DNA of 64,000 nt from PALSA-243 sp049522755 (GTDB lineage Bacteria > Acidobacteriota > Terriglobia > Bryobacterales > Bryobacteraceae): assembly GCA_049522755.1 (NCBI GenBank), contig JBEKNN010000010.1, forward strand, positions 4,406-68,405. Direction: 5' to 3'. Below, piece by piece: positions 50,131 through 58,735 of this stretch. A model generated the notes under the pieces. It did not search any database. It worked only from the letters and a program-made list of their open reading frames with translations, and had not been told where the DNA came from. How positions within the stretch are numbered: the stretch's first letter is position 1; every line of letters begins with the position of its first letter. The translations under genes were made by a program, and so were the position numbers.

Positions 50131-50541
50131 TCACTGTTGCAGCCGTTCTGTCAGCAGTGCTTCTGTAGACGGTCTGTTCAGTGTAATGAATCGACGCAAC
50201 GTCTTCGAAACGATCTCCATCTTGTGTTCCTTGCCATCCTCATCAGTGAAGAACAGCGTGCGCTTTTCGACTGCGAATCTCACCGGGCCATTTATAGTCA
50301 AGTTTGCTGACCTCCTTGACCATGTGCGTAGTTCAGATACCAGATAAGCGATTGTTGGCTCTTCAATCTGAACCACGGAGAAAGTGCAGCTAGGGAGGAT
50401 TTTAGTCTGACACATATCGGGGCCAGCCTCATCATGCTGTTCGAGAACTTTGCCCATTTGCCAGTCCCGCTTCTTTTCAGCGCTCCCGGCGACCTGAACG
50501 AGTCCAACCGCCAGAATGAGAGCGACAAGAGATTTGAACAT
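50131..50541 (-). CDS. Secreted protein of unknown function
   Basis: A 136-residue protein with a signal peptide (FKSLVALILAVGLVQVAGS). The mature part has two Cys (DMCQTKILPSCTF) and a C-terminal segment KRTLFFTDEDGKEHKMEIVS typical of small beta-barrel accessory proteins. It is probably periplasmic. ATG 50541 is taken because it starts the signal peptide; an upstream ATG adds 17 residues without support. It lies in the segment between the duplicated regulator ends. Confidence 0.65.
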   Translation of the reverse strand: MFKSLVALILAVGLVQVAGSAEKKRDWQMGKVLEQHDEAGPDMCQTKILPSCTFSVVQIEEPTIAYLVSELRTWSRRSANLTINGPVRFAVEKRTLFFTDEDGKEHKMEIVSKTLRRFITLNRPSTEALLTERLQQ

Positions 50542-50563
50542 GCGAATCGATACCCTCGACGGT

Positions 50564-50812
50564 CTAACATGAAGATTCTGAATCGAAACCATTTGGTTTT
50601 CTTCCAGGCGCGTTTGGATTCCCGGCCCGTGGAGATGTCTCTTTCGCGTATCTCGCCAGCGCGTCTAGCTCGGTCTTCGGAACCTTCAGGAGTTTCTTCA
50701 TGGCTCTCTTGAACGCTCGAAACTCAGGCGACGATTCAAACTGTTCCGCCGTCATGAGCCGGAGATCCATTTCCCCCGCCCCTGTCTCTTTTGGCGTACG
50801 CCTTTCAGCCAT
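50564..50812 (-). CDS. Small hypothetical protein, possibly antitoxin-like
   Basis: An 82-residue protein: MDLRLMTAEQFESSPEFRAF then KRAMKKLLKVPKTELDALAR and GNPNAPGRKPNG. I believe similar short proteins recur in Bryobacter-type genomes, but I know no function. A short helical, basic protein. No toxin partner is recognisable beside it. Confidence 0.62.
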   Translation of the reverse strand: MAERRTPKETGAGEMDLRLMTAEQFESSPEFRAFKRAMKKLLKVPKTELDALARYAKETSPRAGNPNAPGRKPNGFDSESSC

Positions 50813-50861
50813 GCGACACCTGCTCTTCTTTCCCGGTCAGTCGCTTGTAAGTCACGCGCGT

Positions 50862-51349
50862 CGATGGTGTCGCAGGAGAAGTTCCGCGAGGATTTGTACT
50901 ACCGGTTGAGCGTGGTACCGATCCGCGTACCGGCGCTGCGCGAGCGGCCGCACGATATCAAGCTGCTGGCGGAGTATTTTCTGGAAGACTTCTGCGCGCG
51001 CAATAATTTCAAGCCGAAGAGGCTGGACGAGACGGTGTTTCCGATGCTCGAGAGCTACGGCTGGCCGGGAAATGCGCGGGAGCTGCGCAACGTGATCGAG
51101 CGCATGGCGATTCTGACGGCTGGCGAGCGGCTGACGCGCGACGCGATTCCGGTGAAGATCCGGGTGCAGCGCGAGACGAGGCCGAAATCGACGATTCAGG
51201 AAGCGCGCGAGTCGGCCGAGCGGGAGCATATATTGAGAGCGCTGGAGGAATCTAGCTGGAACGTTTCGGGCGCGGCAAGGGCGCTGGGGATGGAGCGGAC
51301 GAATCTGCGCAAGCGGATTCGGGCGTTGGGGTTGAGCCGGGGGAAGTGA
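50862..51349 (+). pseudogene. Duplicated 3' end of the NtrC-like regulator
   Basis: It encodes the last 162 residues (VSQEKFREDLYYRLSVVPIR ... NVSGAARALGMERTNLRKRI), covering the end of the AAA+ domain and the HTH. The receiver and Walker motifs are absent. ATG 50864 would allow translation but there is no obvious RBS. It ends in TGA instead of TAG. A relic or a free DNA-binding fragment. Confidence 0.85.
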
Positions 51350-51565
51350 TTAGGCGGCCTGATGGACAGGCTCGTAGTGTAACCGAAACAGTTGCGCCGC
51401 CTTCAAGGCGACCATCGCGTACGTTTTGCCGTCGCCGTCGCAGAACTCGACCTCATAGACGCCAGGCGCCCAGCTTTCGACGACAGTGCCGACTTGGCCG
51501 CGGACCAATCCTTCTTCGGGCAGGTCTTCAAGCAGTGCCACTACAGAATGCATCTCCATGTCCAT
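51350..51565 (-). CDS. DUF4926 family protein
   Basis: A 71-residue protein (HSVVALLEDLPEEGLVRGQV then GVYEVEFCDGDGKTYAMVAL). DUF4926 proteins are small, SH3-like and are commonly encoded next to a DUF6883 gene, as here. A toxin-antitoxin-like role is possible but unproven. It abuts the stop of the regulator fragment. Confidence 0.88.
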   Translation of the reverse strand: MDMEMHSVVALLEDLPEEGLVRGQVGTVVESWAPGVYEVEFCDGDGKTYAMVALKAAQLFRLHYEPVHQAA

Positions 51566-51579
51566 AACCCTTGTCTATT

Positions 51580-51909
51580 CTATGGCACATAACAGCTCGT
51601 CAGTCGTGGCAAGTCCTCTCCGAAGCGCGCTATCCAAGTGCTGCGGACCTTCACGGTTCTGTCTTGGCGGACCAGATCGAAGTCGACGGTGTAACGCTGT
51701 CAGTAGGGGTTGGCAATTCCCAGCCGGGCTTCCGCCTTGGAGGCCGCCGCAAGGAGGGCCGTCCTGAGTTCTTCCGCATCGGCTTGCCGGATTCCAACTG
51801 ATGGGAACACCCGTGCCTTGTTTCGGCCACGTGGATGCTGTGGGTCCAGGCAGTACCCGTGCAGCTTCCGAATATCGACAATGGCACGTGCGCCATTGGG
51901 CATTTTCAT
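51580..51909 (-). pseudogene. DUF6883 family gene with an in-frame TGA
   Basis: It reads MKMPNGARAIVDIRKLHGYC ... RHPRGRNKARVFPS-type ... EARLGIANPY, then TGA (51702-51700), then in the same frame QRYTVDFDLVRQDRTVKVRS ... WIARFGEDLPRLTSCYVP. Relatives have Gly before QRY, so a single GGA to TGA change explains the stop. The remainder of the domain is intact. Start ATG 51909. Probably a recently inactivated gene, or read through. Confidence 0.78.
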
Positions 51910-52084
51910 CAGGTTCGAGCGTAGCGGATCGATGGTCTGTTAAGCATTAGTGGGTTGGTTCTCTAATAACTCAGTAAATAAACCAACATAAGCGAAGACC
52001 GGCGTCTCCTCATCACTCCAGCAACTTCAGCGCCGCCGACCGAGGATATGGGGGCGGCGCAGTGGATCGAGCGACCGAACCGTC

Positions 52085-53143
52085 CTACTCCGATTTGAGA
52101 GAAGCCATATCAATCGAGAAGCGGTACTTTACATCGGACTTAAGCAGTCTCTCGTAGGCTTCGTTGACCTTCTGGATCGGGATGACTTCGACATCGGCGG
52201 TGATGTGATGCGCCCCGCAAAAATCGAGCATCTCCTGGGTCTCGGGGATGCCGCCGATCGGCGACCCGGAGAGGCTGCGGCGGCCCATGATGAGGCCGAA
52301 TGCGGAGACGCTCAGGGGCTTCTCAGGCGCGCCGACGAGCGTGAGATTGCCGTCGCGCCGCAGGAGTTGAATGTAGGCGTTGATGTCGTGATCGGCGGAG
52401 ACGGCGTCGAGAATGAAATCGAAGCTGCCGGCGTGCTCTTGCATCTCGTCCGCATTGCGGGAGACGACAACTTCATCGGCCCCCAGCCGTAGCGCGTCTT
52501 CCTTCTTCTTGGGTGAGGTCGTGAAGACAACCGCGTGGGCTCCCAGCGCATGAGCAAACTTCACGCCCATATGACCCAATCCGCCGAGACCCACCACGCC
52601 AACTTTCTTGCCTGTAGTTACGCCCCAGTGGCGCATGGGTGAGTATGTTGTGATGCCGGCGCAGAGGAGGGGCGCGGTACCGGCAAGATCGAGGCTGCCA
52701 GGAACATGCAGGACAAAGCGCTCATCGACCACGACGCTGTCGGAATAGCCGCCGTAGGTGACGCCGCCGAGGTGCTTATCGGGAAAGTTGTAGGTGAGAG
52801 TCAAATTCGGACAGAACTGCTCAAGGCCAGCCTGGCACTCGGGGCAGGTACGGTCGGAATCCACCATGCAGCCGACGGCGGCGAGGTCGCCGGCCTTGAA
52901 CCCGGTGACCGCGGAGCCGGCCTGAGTGACACGGCCGACAATCTCATGGCCTGGCACGCAGGGGTACATGGTCGGCATGACGCCGCTCCACTCATTACGT
53001 ACCTGGTGCAAATCGGAGTGACAGATCCCGCAGAATAGGATCTCGATCTGTATGTCATGTTCTTTTGGATCTCGACGCGCGACCGTCGTGGAGGCAAGCG
53101 GCGATGTCGCACTGCTTGCGGAGTAAGCCTTCGCCTTGTACAT
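52085..53143 (-). CDS. Zinc-dependent NAD(P) alcohol dehydrogenase (YahK/CAD type)
   Basis: A 352-residue medium-chain dehydrogenase. Catalytic-zinc residues are in CGICHSDLHQVRNEW (about 35) and GHEIVGRV (about 65). The nucleotide-binding motif is VGVVGLGGLGHMGVKFAHAL (about 185). The structural-zinc lobe reads DSDRTCPECQAGLEQFC, with Asp where most relatives have the first Cys. It reduces aldehydes to alcohols with NADPH in relatives. Third gene after the AKR and cupin genes. Confidence 0.93.
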   Translation of the reverse strand: MYKAKAYSASSATSPLASTTVARRDPKEHDIQIEILFCGICHSDLHQVRNEWSGVMPTMYPCVPGHEIVGRVTQAGSAVTGFKAGDLAAVGCMVDSDRTCPECQAGLEQFCPNLTLTYNFPDKHLGGVTYGGYSDSVVVDERFVLHVPGSLDLAGTAPLLCAGITTYSPMRHWGVTTGKKVGVVGLGGLGHMGVKFAHALGAHAVVFTTSPKKKEDALRLGADEVVVSRNADEMQEHAGSFDFILDAVSADHDINAYIQLLRRDGNLTLVGAPEKPLSVSAFGLIMGRRSLSGSPIGGIPETQEMLDFCGAHHITADVEVIPIQKVNEAYERLLKSDVKYRFSIDMASLKSE

Positions 53144-53181
53144 AGATTGATTGCTCCTGTTGGTTGTTTATTGGCCCTGGA

Positions 53182-53577
53182 TCAAGCTTGATATTGTTCG
53201 TCGCTGACCTGTTCCATCCAGTCGACAACTTTACCGTCGTGCTTTTCCTGAATGGCGATGTGCGTCATGGCCGTGGTGGGCGCGGCTCCATGCCAATGCT
53301 TCTCGCCAGGCGGGAACCAGACCACGTCACCCGGCCGGATCTCCTCGATCGGTCCGCCTTCGCGCTGGGCCCGGCCGCAGCCGGCCGTGACGATGAGAGT
53401 CTGACCGAGCGGATGCGTATGCCATGCAGTCCGCGCACCCGGCTCGAAGGTGACGCTGGCGCCTTGAACAAGCGCCGGATCGGGCGCCTGAAAAAGCGGA
53501 TCGATACGCACTGTGCCAGTGAACCACTCTGACGGTCCCTTGACGGATGGTTGCGAGGCATTTCTTTTGATGTCCAT
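53182..53577 (-). CDS. Cupin-domain protein
   Basis: A 131-residue protein with one cupin fold. Metal-binding motif 1 is AWHTHPLGQTLIVTAG (about 50), motif 2 PGDVVWFPPGEKHWHGA (about 85). It resembles carboxymuconolactone-decarboxylase-associated and quercetinase-like small cupins. GGAG precedes ATG 53577; upstream extension rejected. In an operon with AKR and ADH, it may handle a reactive carbonyl substrate. Confidence 0.9.
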   Translation of the reverse strand: MDIKRNASQPSVKGPSEWFTGTVRIDPLFQAPDPALVQGASVTFEPGARTAWHTHPLGQTLIVTAGCGRAQREGGPIEEIRPGDVVWFPPGEKHWHGAAPTTAMTHIAIQEKHDGKVVDWMEQVSDEQYQA

Positions 53578-53632
53578 TCCATGAGCTCCTTCGCGTGCCC
53601 AGGGTCCCCTGGGGAGCCGCCGTGACAATGCC

Positions 53633-54631
53633 TCAGCGGCCGGTCATCTGCTCCAGCCTCTCGGGGTACCGGGCGCCTTGCACCGTGATCTTTGCGGCAG
53701 CGTTCTCGATGTCACGGAGATCGCCGGGCGTGAGTTCGATGGAAAGCGCCCCGATGTTTTCATCCAGGCGATGCAGCTTTGTAGTGCCTGGGATCGGCGC
53801 CATCCACGGCTTCTGGGCCAGCAGCCAGGCGAGTGCGATCTGAGCAGGCGTGGCCTTCTTCCTTTCCCCGATGTCGGCGAGCAGAGTAATCAGGGCCTGA
53901 TTCGCCTTGAGAGCCTCCGGCGTGAAGCGAGGCAGCGTGCTGCGAAAGTCGGAGCTGTCGAACTTCGCACTTTCGTCGATCTTGCCCGTGAGGAATCCCT
54001 TGCCCAGGGGGCTGTACGGGACCAGGCCGATTCCGAGTTCCTCAAGGGTCGGTATGACTTCCTTTTCCGGAGTCCTCGTCCACAGCGAGTATTCGCTCTG
54101 GAGAGCGGTGAGCGGCTGGACTGCGTGTGCGCGACGGATGGTTTGCACGCCTGCTTCGGAAAGACCGAAGTGCTTGACCTTGCCTTCCTGAATCAGGTCC
54201 TTCACCGCTCCGGCTACGTCTTCGATAGGCACGTTCGGGTCAACCCGATGCTGATAGAGCAAATCGATGACATCCACCTTGAGCCGTTTCAGCGAGCCCT
54301 CGACGGCTTCCTTAATGTGCTCCGGCCGGCTGTTCAGGCCTGCCGCTCCCGGCCGATTATCGCTGCCACTCAGATCGAATCCGAATTTGGTGGCGATGAC
54401 GACCTGCTTGCGGAACGGAGCAAGGGCCTCACCGACAAGCTCTTCATTCGTAAACGGGCCGTACACTTCGGCAGTGTCGAAGAATGTGATGCCGCGTTCC
54501 ACGGCTGTCCGCAGAAGAGAGGTCATCTCCTGCTTGTCTTTGGGCGGACCGTAAGAAAAGCTCATTCCCATGCAGCCGAGCCCGAGAGCCGAAACTTCCA
54601 GGCCGCTATTTCCAAGTTTGCGCTTCAGCAT
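53633..54631 (-). CDS. Aldo/keto reductase
   Basis: A 332-residue AKR. The catalytic tetrad is seen in FFDTAEVYGP (Asp, Tyr about 57), VIATKFGFD (Lys about 85) and LLYQHRVDPN (His about 130). The NADP-binding end PIPGTTKLHRLDENIGALSI is typical of the AKR13/YakC type. First gene of the three-gene minus-strand operon and divergent from the AraC-type regulator. Confidence 0.95.
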   Translation of the reverse strand: MLKRKLGNSGLEVSALGLGCMGMSFSYGPPKDKQEMTSLLRTAVERGITFFDTAEVYGPFTNEELVGEALAPFRKQVVIATKFGFDLSGSDNRPGAAGLNSRPEHIKEAVEGSLKRLKVDVIDLLYQHRVDPNVPIEDVAGAVKDLIQEGKVKHFGLSEAGVQTIRRAHAVQPLTALQSEYSLWTRTPEKEVIPTLEELGIGLVPYSPLGKGFLTGKIDESAKFDSSDFRSTLPRFTPEALKANQALITLLADIGERKKATPAQIALAWLLAQKPWMAPIPGTTKLHRLDENIGALSIELTPGDLRDIENAAAKITVQGARYPERLEQMTGR

Positions 54632-54792
54632 TGTTTCTCCTGAGGAACTGTTTCTCTGAATCTCCAGGTTAGAATCGAGCGCCGGGAAAGCGGTATCCCG
54701 ATCCTTCCGATTTATTGCCTATTCCTCTTGCATCGTTTAACCATGCACAAAGCAGGAGTTATCCTGGATTGAGGATTAGCGAACCCGTCACC

Positions 54793-55746
54793 ATGAAAAA
54801 CCTCAATAGAAAGGCGTCTCTACGTGATGCAGCACGCGAATTGCGCGCTGAGCTGGCTCGCAAGATTGCCTTGTTCATTGGCTCCGCAGAGAACCGGGCA
54901 ACGGATATTCCCGGGCTGGCGCTCCATCGGCGGACCGCACCGACCGCTCCGTGCTCCGTGACTTACGAGCCGAACGTGACCGTGATCGCCCAGGGGCGGA
55001 AGCGCGTAGAACTCGGCCGAAACATTTTCATCTACGATGCATCGCGATTCCTGCTGACATCGGTCGATTTGCCTGTCGTCAGCCGGGTGATCGAGGCCAG
55101 TGAAGAGGCGCCCTGCCTGGCCTTGTCGCTCAAACTCGAAATGCCCGCCGTCCGGGAACTTCTCAGCCGGGAGGAGATTCGGGTGGCCGAGGCGCCTGAC
55201 AGTCCCGGCATGGCGACCGGTGAGACCACGGTGGAATTCCTCGGTGCATGCTGCCGGCTTGTGGACCTGCTGCACACGCCAGAGGATATCCCCTTTCTTA
55301 GCGGCATGATTCAACGCGAGATCATCTACCGGATCCTGCGCAGTGCGGAGGGAGCGCGCCTGCGAGCGATTGCGACACAAGGTGAGCAGAGCCACCGAAC
55401 GGCCAAAGCGATCGCCTGGATCAGGGCGAACTATGTGAAGGCGCTCCGAGTCGAAGATCTCGCAGAAATCGCGGGAATGGGCGTGTCCACGCTGCACCAT
55501 CATTTCCGGGTGCTGACCGCCATGAGTCCTCTTCAGTATCAGAAACTGCTTCGGCTGCAGGCAGCGCGGGGACGCATGCTCATGGATGGTCTGGACGCCG
55601 CCAGTGCGGCCTTTGAGGTTGGATACGAAAGCCCCAGCCAATTCAATCGCGAATATAGCCGTTTCTTCGGCCAGCCACCGATGCGGGATATTCGGACCCA
55701 TCGCTCGCCCAGCGCTCCGTTATTGGAGTCGGTCGGCAATGGGTAG
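54793..55746 (+). CDS. AraC-family regulator with AraC_N domain (YqhC-like)
   Basis: About 317 residues. The N-terminal AraC_N domain (about 15-170: GLALHRRTAPTAPCSVTYEP, then VIAQGRKRVELG) is found in YqhC-type aldehyde-responsive regulators. The C-terminal HTH pair (about 210-305: LRVEDLAEIAGMGVSTLHHH, then AAFEVGYESPSQFNREYSRF) binds DNA. It diverges from AKR, cupin and ADH genes, which it likely activates. ATG 54793 is chosen; an upstream ATG (54715) would add 26 residues. Confidence 0.93.
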   Translation: MKNLNRKASLRDAARELRAELARKIALFIGSAENRATDIPGLALHRRTAPTAPCSVTYEPNVTVIAQGRKRVELGRNIFIYDASRFLLTSVDLPVVSRVIEASEEAPCLALSLKLEMPAVRELLSREEIRVAEAPDSPGMATGETTVEFLGACCRLVDLLHTPEDIPFLSGMIQREIIYRILRSAEGARLRAIATQGEQSHRTAKAIAWIRANYVKALRVEDLAEIAGMGVSTLHHHFRVLTAMSPLQYQKLLRLQAARGRMLMDGLDAASAAFEVGYESPSQFNREYSRFFGQPPMRDIRTHRSPSAPLLESVGNG

Positions 55747-55812
55747 ACACGCTATCTGTCCGCGGCCCCCGTGCGGCTTCCTTCACGACGAGCGCGACAA
55801 AGCCCGTAACCC

Positions 55813-56847
55813 CTACCGCACTGCATCCGGCAGCAGCTCCCAGATAGCCGGGTCTTCCTTGCCCAGCACCCAAGAACAGAAGCCCTGAATGCCGCTCGCC
55901 GCCACCAGACTGTAGCGCGCTTGAAACGTACGCGCGTCCGTATAATAGACCCATTCGCGGGTGGCGTCGCGATAGAAGCGGAAGAACGAGGCGCGGTCTT
56001 CGTCGTCCCATTGCACTTGCGGGTGGAAGGCGTCGATGAGCTCGCGCACGTCCGCGCCGCCCACGGTATCGGCGCGAATGTTGGGCTTTCCATCCACGCC
56101 GGGGTCGCCCGCATACCAGCGGTAGCCGTAGACGGGAATGCCCAGCGACAGCTTCTCCTTCGGCACGGATTTCAGCGCGTAGTCGAGGTTCGCCACTGTC
56201 CACTGATGGCCTGCGACCGGGCCGGGCGGCGTGTAGCGCGTGTGCTCGTCATAAGTCATCAGACAGAGCAGATCGACGGCGGCGCCGATGCCTTTAAGGT
56301 CGTAAGCCGCGCGCCAGTTGGCGAAAATCCACTTCGAGAAACCACCTTCGCCCGCGTATCCGGGAGCATTGGGCACGGTGGCAATCGAAAGTTGCAGCCC
56401 GGCCTGGTGCAATGCCAGCGCAGCTTCAGTGACCACCACGGTGAGCGCGTCGCGGTCGGTCTCGATGATGTTTTCGAAATCGAACTGGAAGCCGATGTAG
56501 CCCTGCTTCCTCGATTCGGCGACGATGGCGGCGATCATTTTCCGGCGCGCCGCCGCATCGGTGACCAGCTTGTGAAAGTCGTTCTGGTTGAAGCCGGGGT
56601 TCACGATGATGGGCATCACCGGGACGTGGAAACGCTTGGCCGCGTCCATCACCTGCGCGTTCGGGCCGCCCGAAACAGCGCCTGCGGGGTCCACGTTATA
56701 CCAGGTTGGGACCAGGACATCGATCTTACTCGCGTGTTGCAGGAAAGACGCGATGCCGGCGGGGTCGGACGTCAAGTAGAAGAGAGATTTCGGGCCGGCG
56801 TTCAGGGCCGCGGCGGTCAGCGACAGAAAACAGAACAGGCGGCGCAC
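55813..56847 (-). CDS. Secreted glycoside hydrolase family 18 protein
   Basis: About 344 residues with GTG start and a signal peptide (RRLFCFLSLTAAALNAGPKS). The GH18 catalytic strand is YIGFQFDFENIIETDRD (about 130), with the acid Glu and the preceding acidic residues. LLCLMTYDEHTRYTP and GIPVYGYRWYAGDPG are the usual later strands. It may hydrolyse chitin or peptidoglycan-related chains. The longer frame upstream overlaps the reductase gene and is rejected. Starts 5 bp after that gene. Confidence 0.88.
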   Translation of the reverse strand: MRRLFCFLSLTAAALNAGPKSLFYLTSDPAGIASFLQHASKIDVLVPTWYNVDPAGAVSGGPNAQVMDAAKRFHVPVMPIIVNPGFNQNDFHKLVTDAAARRKMIAAIVAESRKQGYIGFQFDFENIIETDRDALTVVVTEAALALHQAGLQLSIATVPNAPGYAGEGGFSKWIFANWRAAYDLKGIGAAVDLLCLMTYDEHTRYTPPGPVAGHQWTVANLDYALKSVPKEKLSLGIPVYGYRWYAGDPGVDGKPNIRADTVGGADVRELIDAFHPQVQWDDEDRASFFRFYRDATREWVYYTDARTFQARYSLVAASGIQGFCSWVLGKEDPAIWELLPDAVR

Positions 56848-56852
56848 GGTTT

Positions 56853-57635
56853 TTATGTAGCCGCCGTCTTCTCCGCCGGCCAGTAGAGCTCCTCTTTCAC
56901 CGACTCCTTTTCGAAGCCCGCGCGCTTCAGCAGACCCTTCATATTCTCGGTCATCTGCGGGTTGCCGCAGAGGTAGGCAGTCGTGTCGGCGCCGGTGAAT
57001 CCGGCGGCGTCCAGGTATTTGCGCGCGACGTCTTCGGCGCGTCCGCGTTCGCCGGTCCAATGCGGGTCCAGCCAATAGCGGCTGATGGTGGGGATGTACT
57101 CGAACCAGGAATGCTCGCGCGCCGCGCCGCTGAGCTCATCGATGTAGCCAAGCTCCTCGGCGACGCTGCCCGCGTGCAGAACCAGCATGCGCTTGGGCGG
57201 CGCTATGCCCTCGCGGAGGTCGGTGAGCAGCTTGCGCAGCATGGCGATGTAGGGCGCGGCGCCGGTGACGGTGCCCACCATGAAATGGTGCGGATGGCCG
57301 CTGCGGCTGTCGAATACAAATGCGCCCTTAGTGGAACGCCGGATGAAGATTTCGCCGCCCACGGGGACCACGTGCAGGTGCGGCGTCAGCTTGCCGTGCG
57401 GCACCAGTTCCAGGTAAAACTCCAGATCGTCGTCGTAGGGCGAAGAGGCGATCGAGTACGGCCGCTCGATCATCTTGGGACCCACCGGCACGCCGAGCGT
57501 GGCGTACTGTCCGGGGCTAAAGGCGACCTTCGACTCCGGGTGGATCCGGATCACCCAGAGCTCGGCGCTGAGCTCGCGGCGAGAAGTGACTATGCCTTTG
57601 ACATATTTGGGGTCCTGAATCGACGGCGGGGTCAT
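56853..57635 (-). CDS. fpr: Ferredoxin-NADP reductase
   Basis: A 260-residue flavoprotein. FAD-binding motif RPYSIASSPYDDDLEFYLEL (about 58-77) and NADP-binding region MVGTVTGAAPYIAMLRKLLT (about 118-137); CGNPQMTENMKGLLK near the C-terminus. It exchanges electrons between NADPH and ferredoxin or flavodoxin. ATG 57635 (TPPSIQDPKYVKG) is used; an upstream in-frame ATG gives a non-family extension. Confidence 0.92.
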   Translation of the reverse strand: MTPPSIQDPKYVKGIVTSRRELSAELWVIRIHPESKVAFSPGQYATLGVPVGPKMIERPYSIASSPYDDDLEFYLELVPHGKLTPHLHVVPVGGEIFIRRSTKGAFVFDSRSGHPHHFMVGTVTGAAPYIAMLRKLLTDLREGIAPPKRMLVLHAGSVAEELGYIDELSGAAREHSWFEYIPTISRYWLDPHWTGERGRAEDVARKYLDAAGFTGADTTAYLCGNPQMTENMKGLLKRAGFEKESVKEELYWPAEKTAAT

Positions 57636-57704
57636 AGGATGGTATGAATTTGACTCGTAAGGATCAAAGCTACAAGGTTTCGAGCGGGGATGCAAGTCCG
57701 GGGT

Positions 57705-57770
57705 AGCGCGGGCCCATGGCCAAGCTCATGGTCTGCGGTGTCCGCGCCCAGGACTTCACAGTATACACTC
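57705..57770. repeat. Dispersed intergenic repeat (GCGCGGGCCCATGGCC family)
   Basis: GCGCGGGCCCATGGCC near 57707, followed by a partial pairing half. Same family as 12789-12867 and 16664-16681. Confidence 0.55.
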
Positions 57771-57809
57771 GGGGCGCGCCGAAGCTCCGCGCCCCGAAAA
57801 TAGCCGGCG

Positions 57810-58520
57810 CTACTGCTGCGAGGGCAGCTGGAACGCAACGTGGCGCTCGCCGTTCAAGCGCATCGTCATGTCGCGGTCGATGTCGTCGAGCGAGACCTGT
57901 TTTTCCGCATGCTCAAGCGTGACACAGTTCAGCGTGCTGCCGTTCACCGAATAGGAGGATGCGGCAAAGATGTTGTGATTCTTCAGCGCGATCAGGTAGA
58001 TGGGCGAGCCGGATGCGTTGCCGCCGCCCGCTGGACGGAGCTGCTGCCCGTACTGATCGTATTCGCGCATCACGGGGGTGGCGCGGTCGGCGTACGCCGC
58101 GCTCTGCGGTTGGGTCTGCGGATAAACCACAGTCACATTCGAGGACGGTTGATAGGCCGGAGAGGAAGCATAGCCGTCGGGATAATACGAATAGGGGTAA
58201 TCGTAACCGTAATAACCGCCATAACCGTAGTAAGGCCAGTAGCCGAGCCCTAACCCGAAGCCGTAGTAGGGCCAGCCATAGCCGCCATAATAGCCGCCGT
58301 AAAACCGGTTATATCCGAAGCCGCCGCGGAAGCCGTTCCCGATCCCGCCGCCGCGGAAGCCGCCGGAAACCCCGCCGCCGAAGCCGCCGCCGCCACCGCG
58401 CGAAAAGCCACCTGCGGAACCGCGAGAACCGCCGCCTCCGCCTCCGCCTCCGCGATGCTGGGCTACGGCGCCGCCCACCAACAGCGTGCTGCAAACTGCC
58501 AGTTGAAGTAGAACTTTCAT
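57810..58520 (-). CDS. Glycine-rich secreted protein
   Basis: A 236-residue protein with a signal peptide (KVLLQLAVCSTLLVGGAVAQ). A Gly/Arg/Phe-rich segment (about 22-70) and a Tyr/Gly-rich segment (about 70-120: YYGGYGWPYYGFGLGLG) precede a folded C-terminus (SPIYLIALKNHNIFAASSYS, then LEHAEKQVSLDDIDRDM). The C-terminus resembles small DUF domains in acidobacterial surface proteins. Probably a surface or matrix protein. Confidence 0.78.
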   Translation of the reverse strand: MKVLLQLAVCSTLLVGGAVAQHRGGGGGGGGSRGSAGGFSRGGGGGFGGGVSGGFRGGGIGNGFRGGFGYNRFYGGYYGGYGWPYYGFGLGLGYWPYYGYGGYYGYDYPYSYYPDGYASSPAYQPSSNVTVVYPQTQPQSAAYADRATPVMREYDQYGQQLRPAGGGNASGSPIYLIALKNHNIFAASSYSVNGSTLNCVTLEHAEKQVSLDDIDRDMTMRLNGERHVAFQLPSQQ

Positions 58521-58589
58521 GGAAATGTGCCTCTACCTTGGAGCTTACTCCCTGCCGCTCTTCCGCGCAACCCTCGACCGCCATCGCGC

Positions 58590-58650
58590 CTTGCTTTGTG
58601 GGGCCAGACAATCGTGGCTGCAGCCGGCTTTCAGCGGCACGTTGCGACCG
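58590..58650. repeat. Dispersed hairpin repeat, reverse copy
   Basis: TTGTGGGGCCAGACAATCG then TGGCTGCAGCCGGCTTTCAG, the reverse complement of the 21096-21137 type. Confidence 0.6.
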
Positions 58651-58735
58651 GGTCGCTATGGATTGAGAGCCGGCTCCTGGAGTTTCTACATTTCGGGGGC
58701 GATCGGGCCAATTGTGGAGCAGGCGCGTTCGCCTG

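Noticed and set aside
51580..51909. Selenocysteine at the in-frame TGA
   Set aside because: The site corresponds to Gly in relatives and no SECIS-like hairpin is evident after it.
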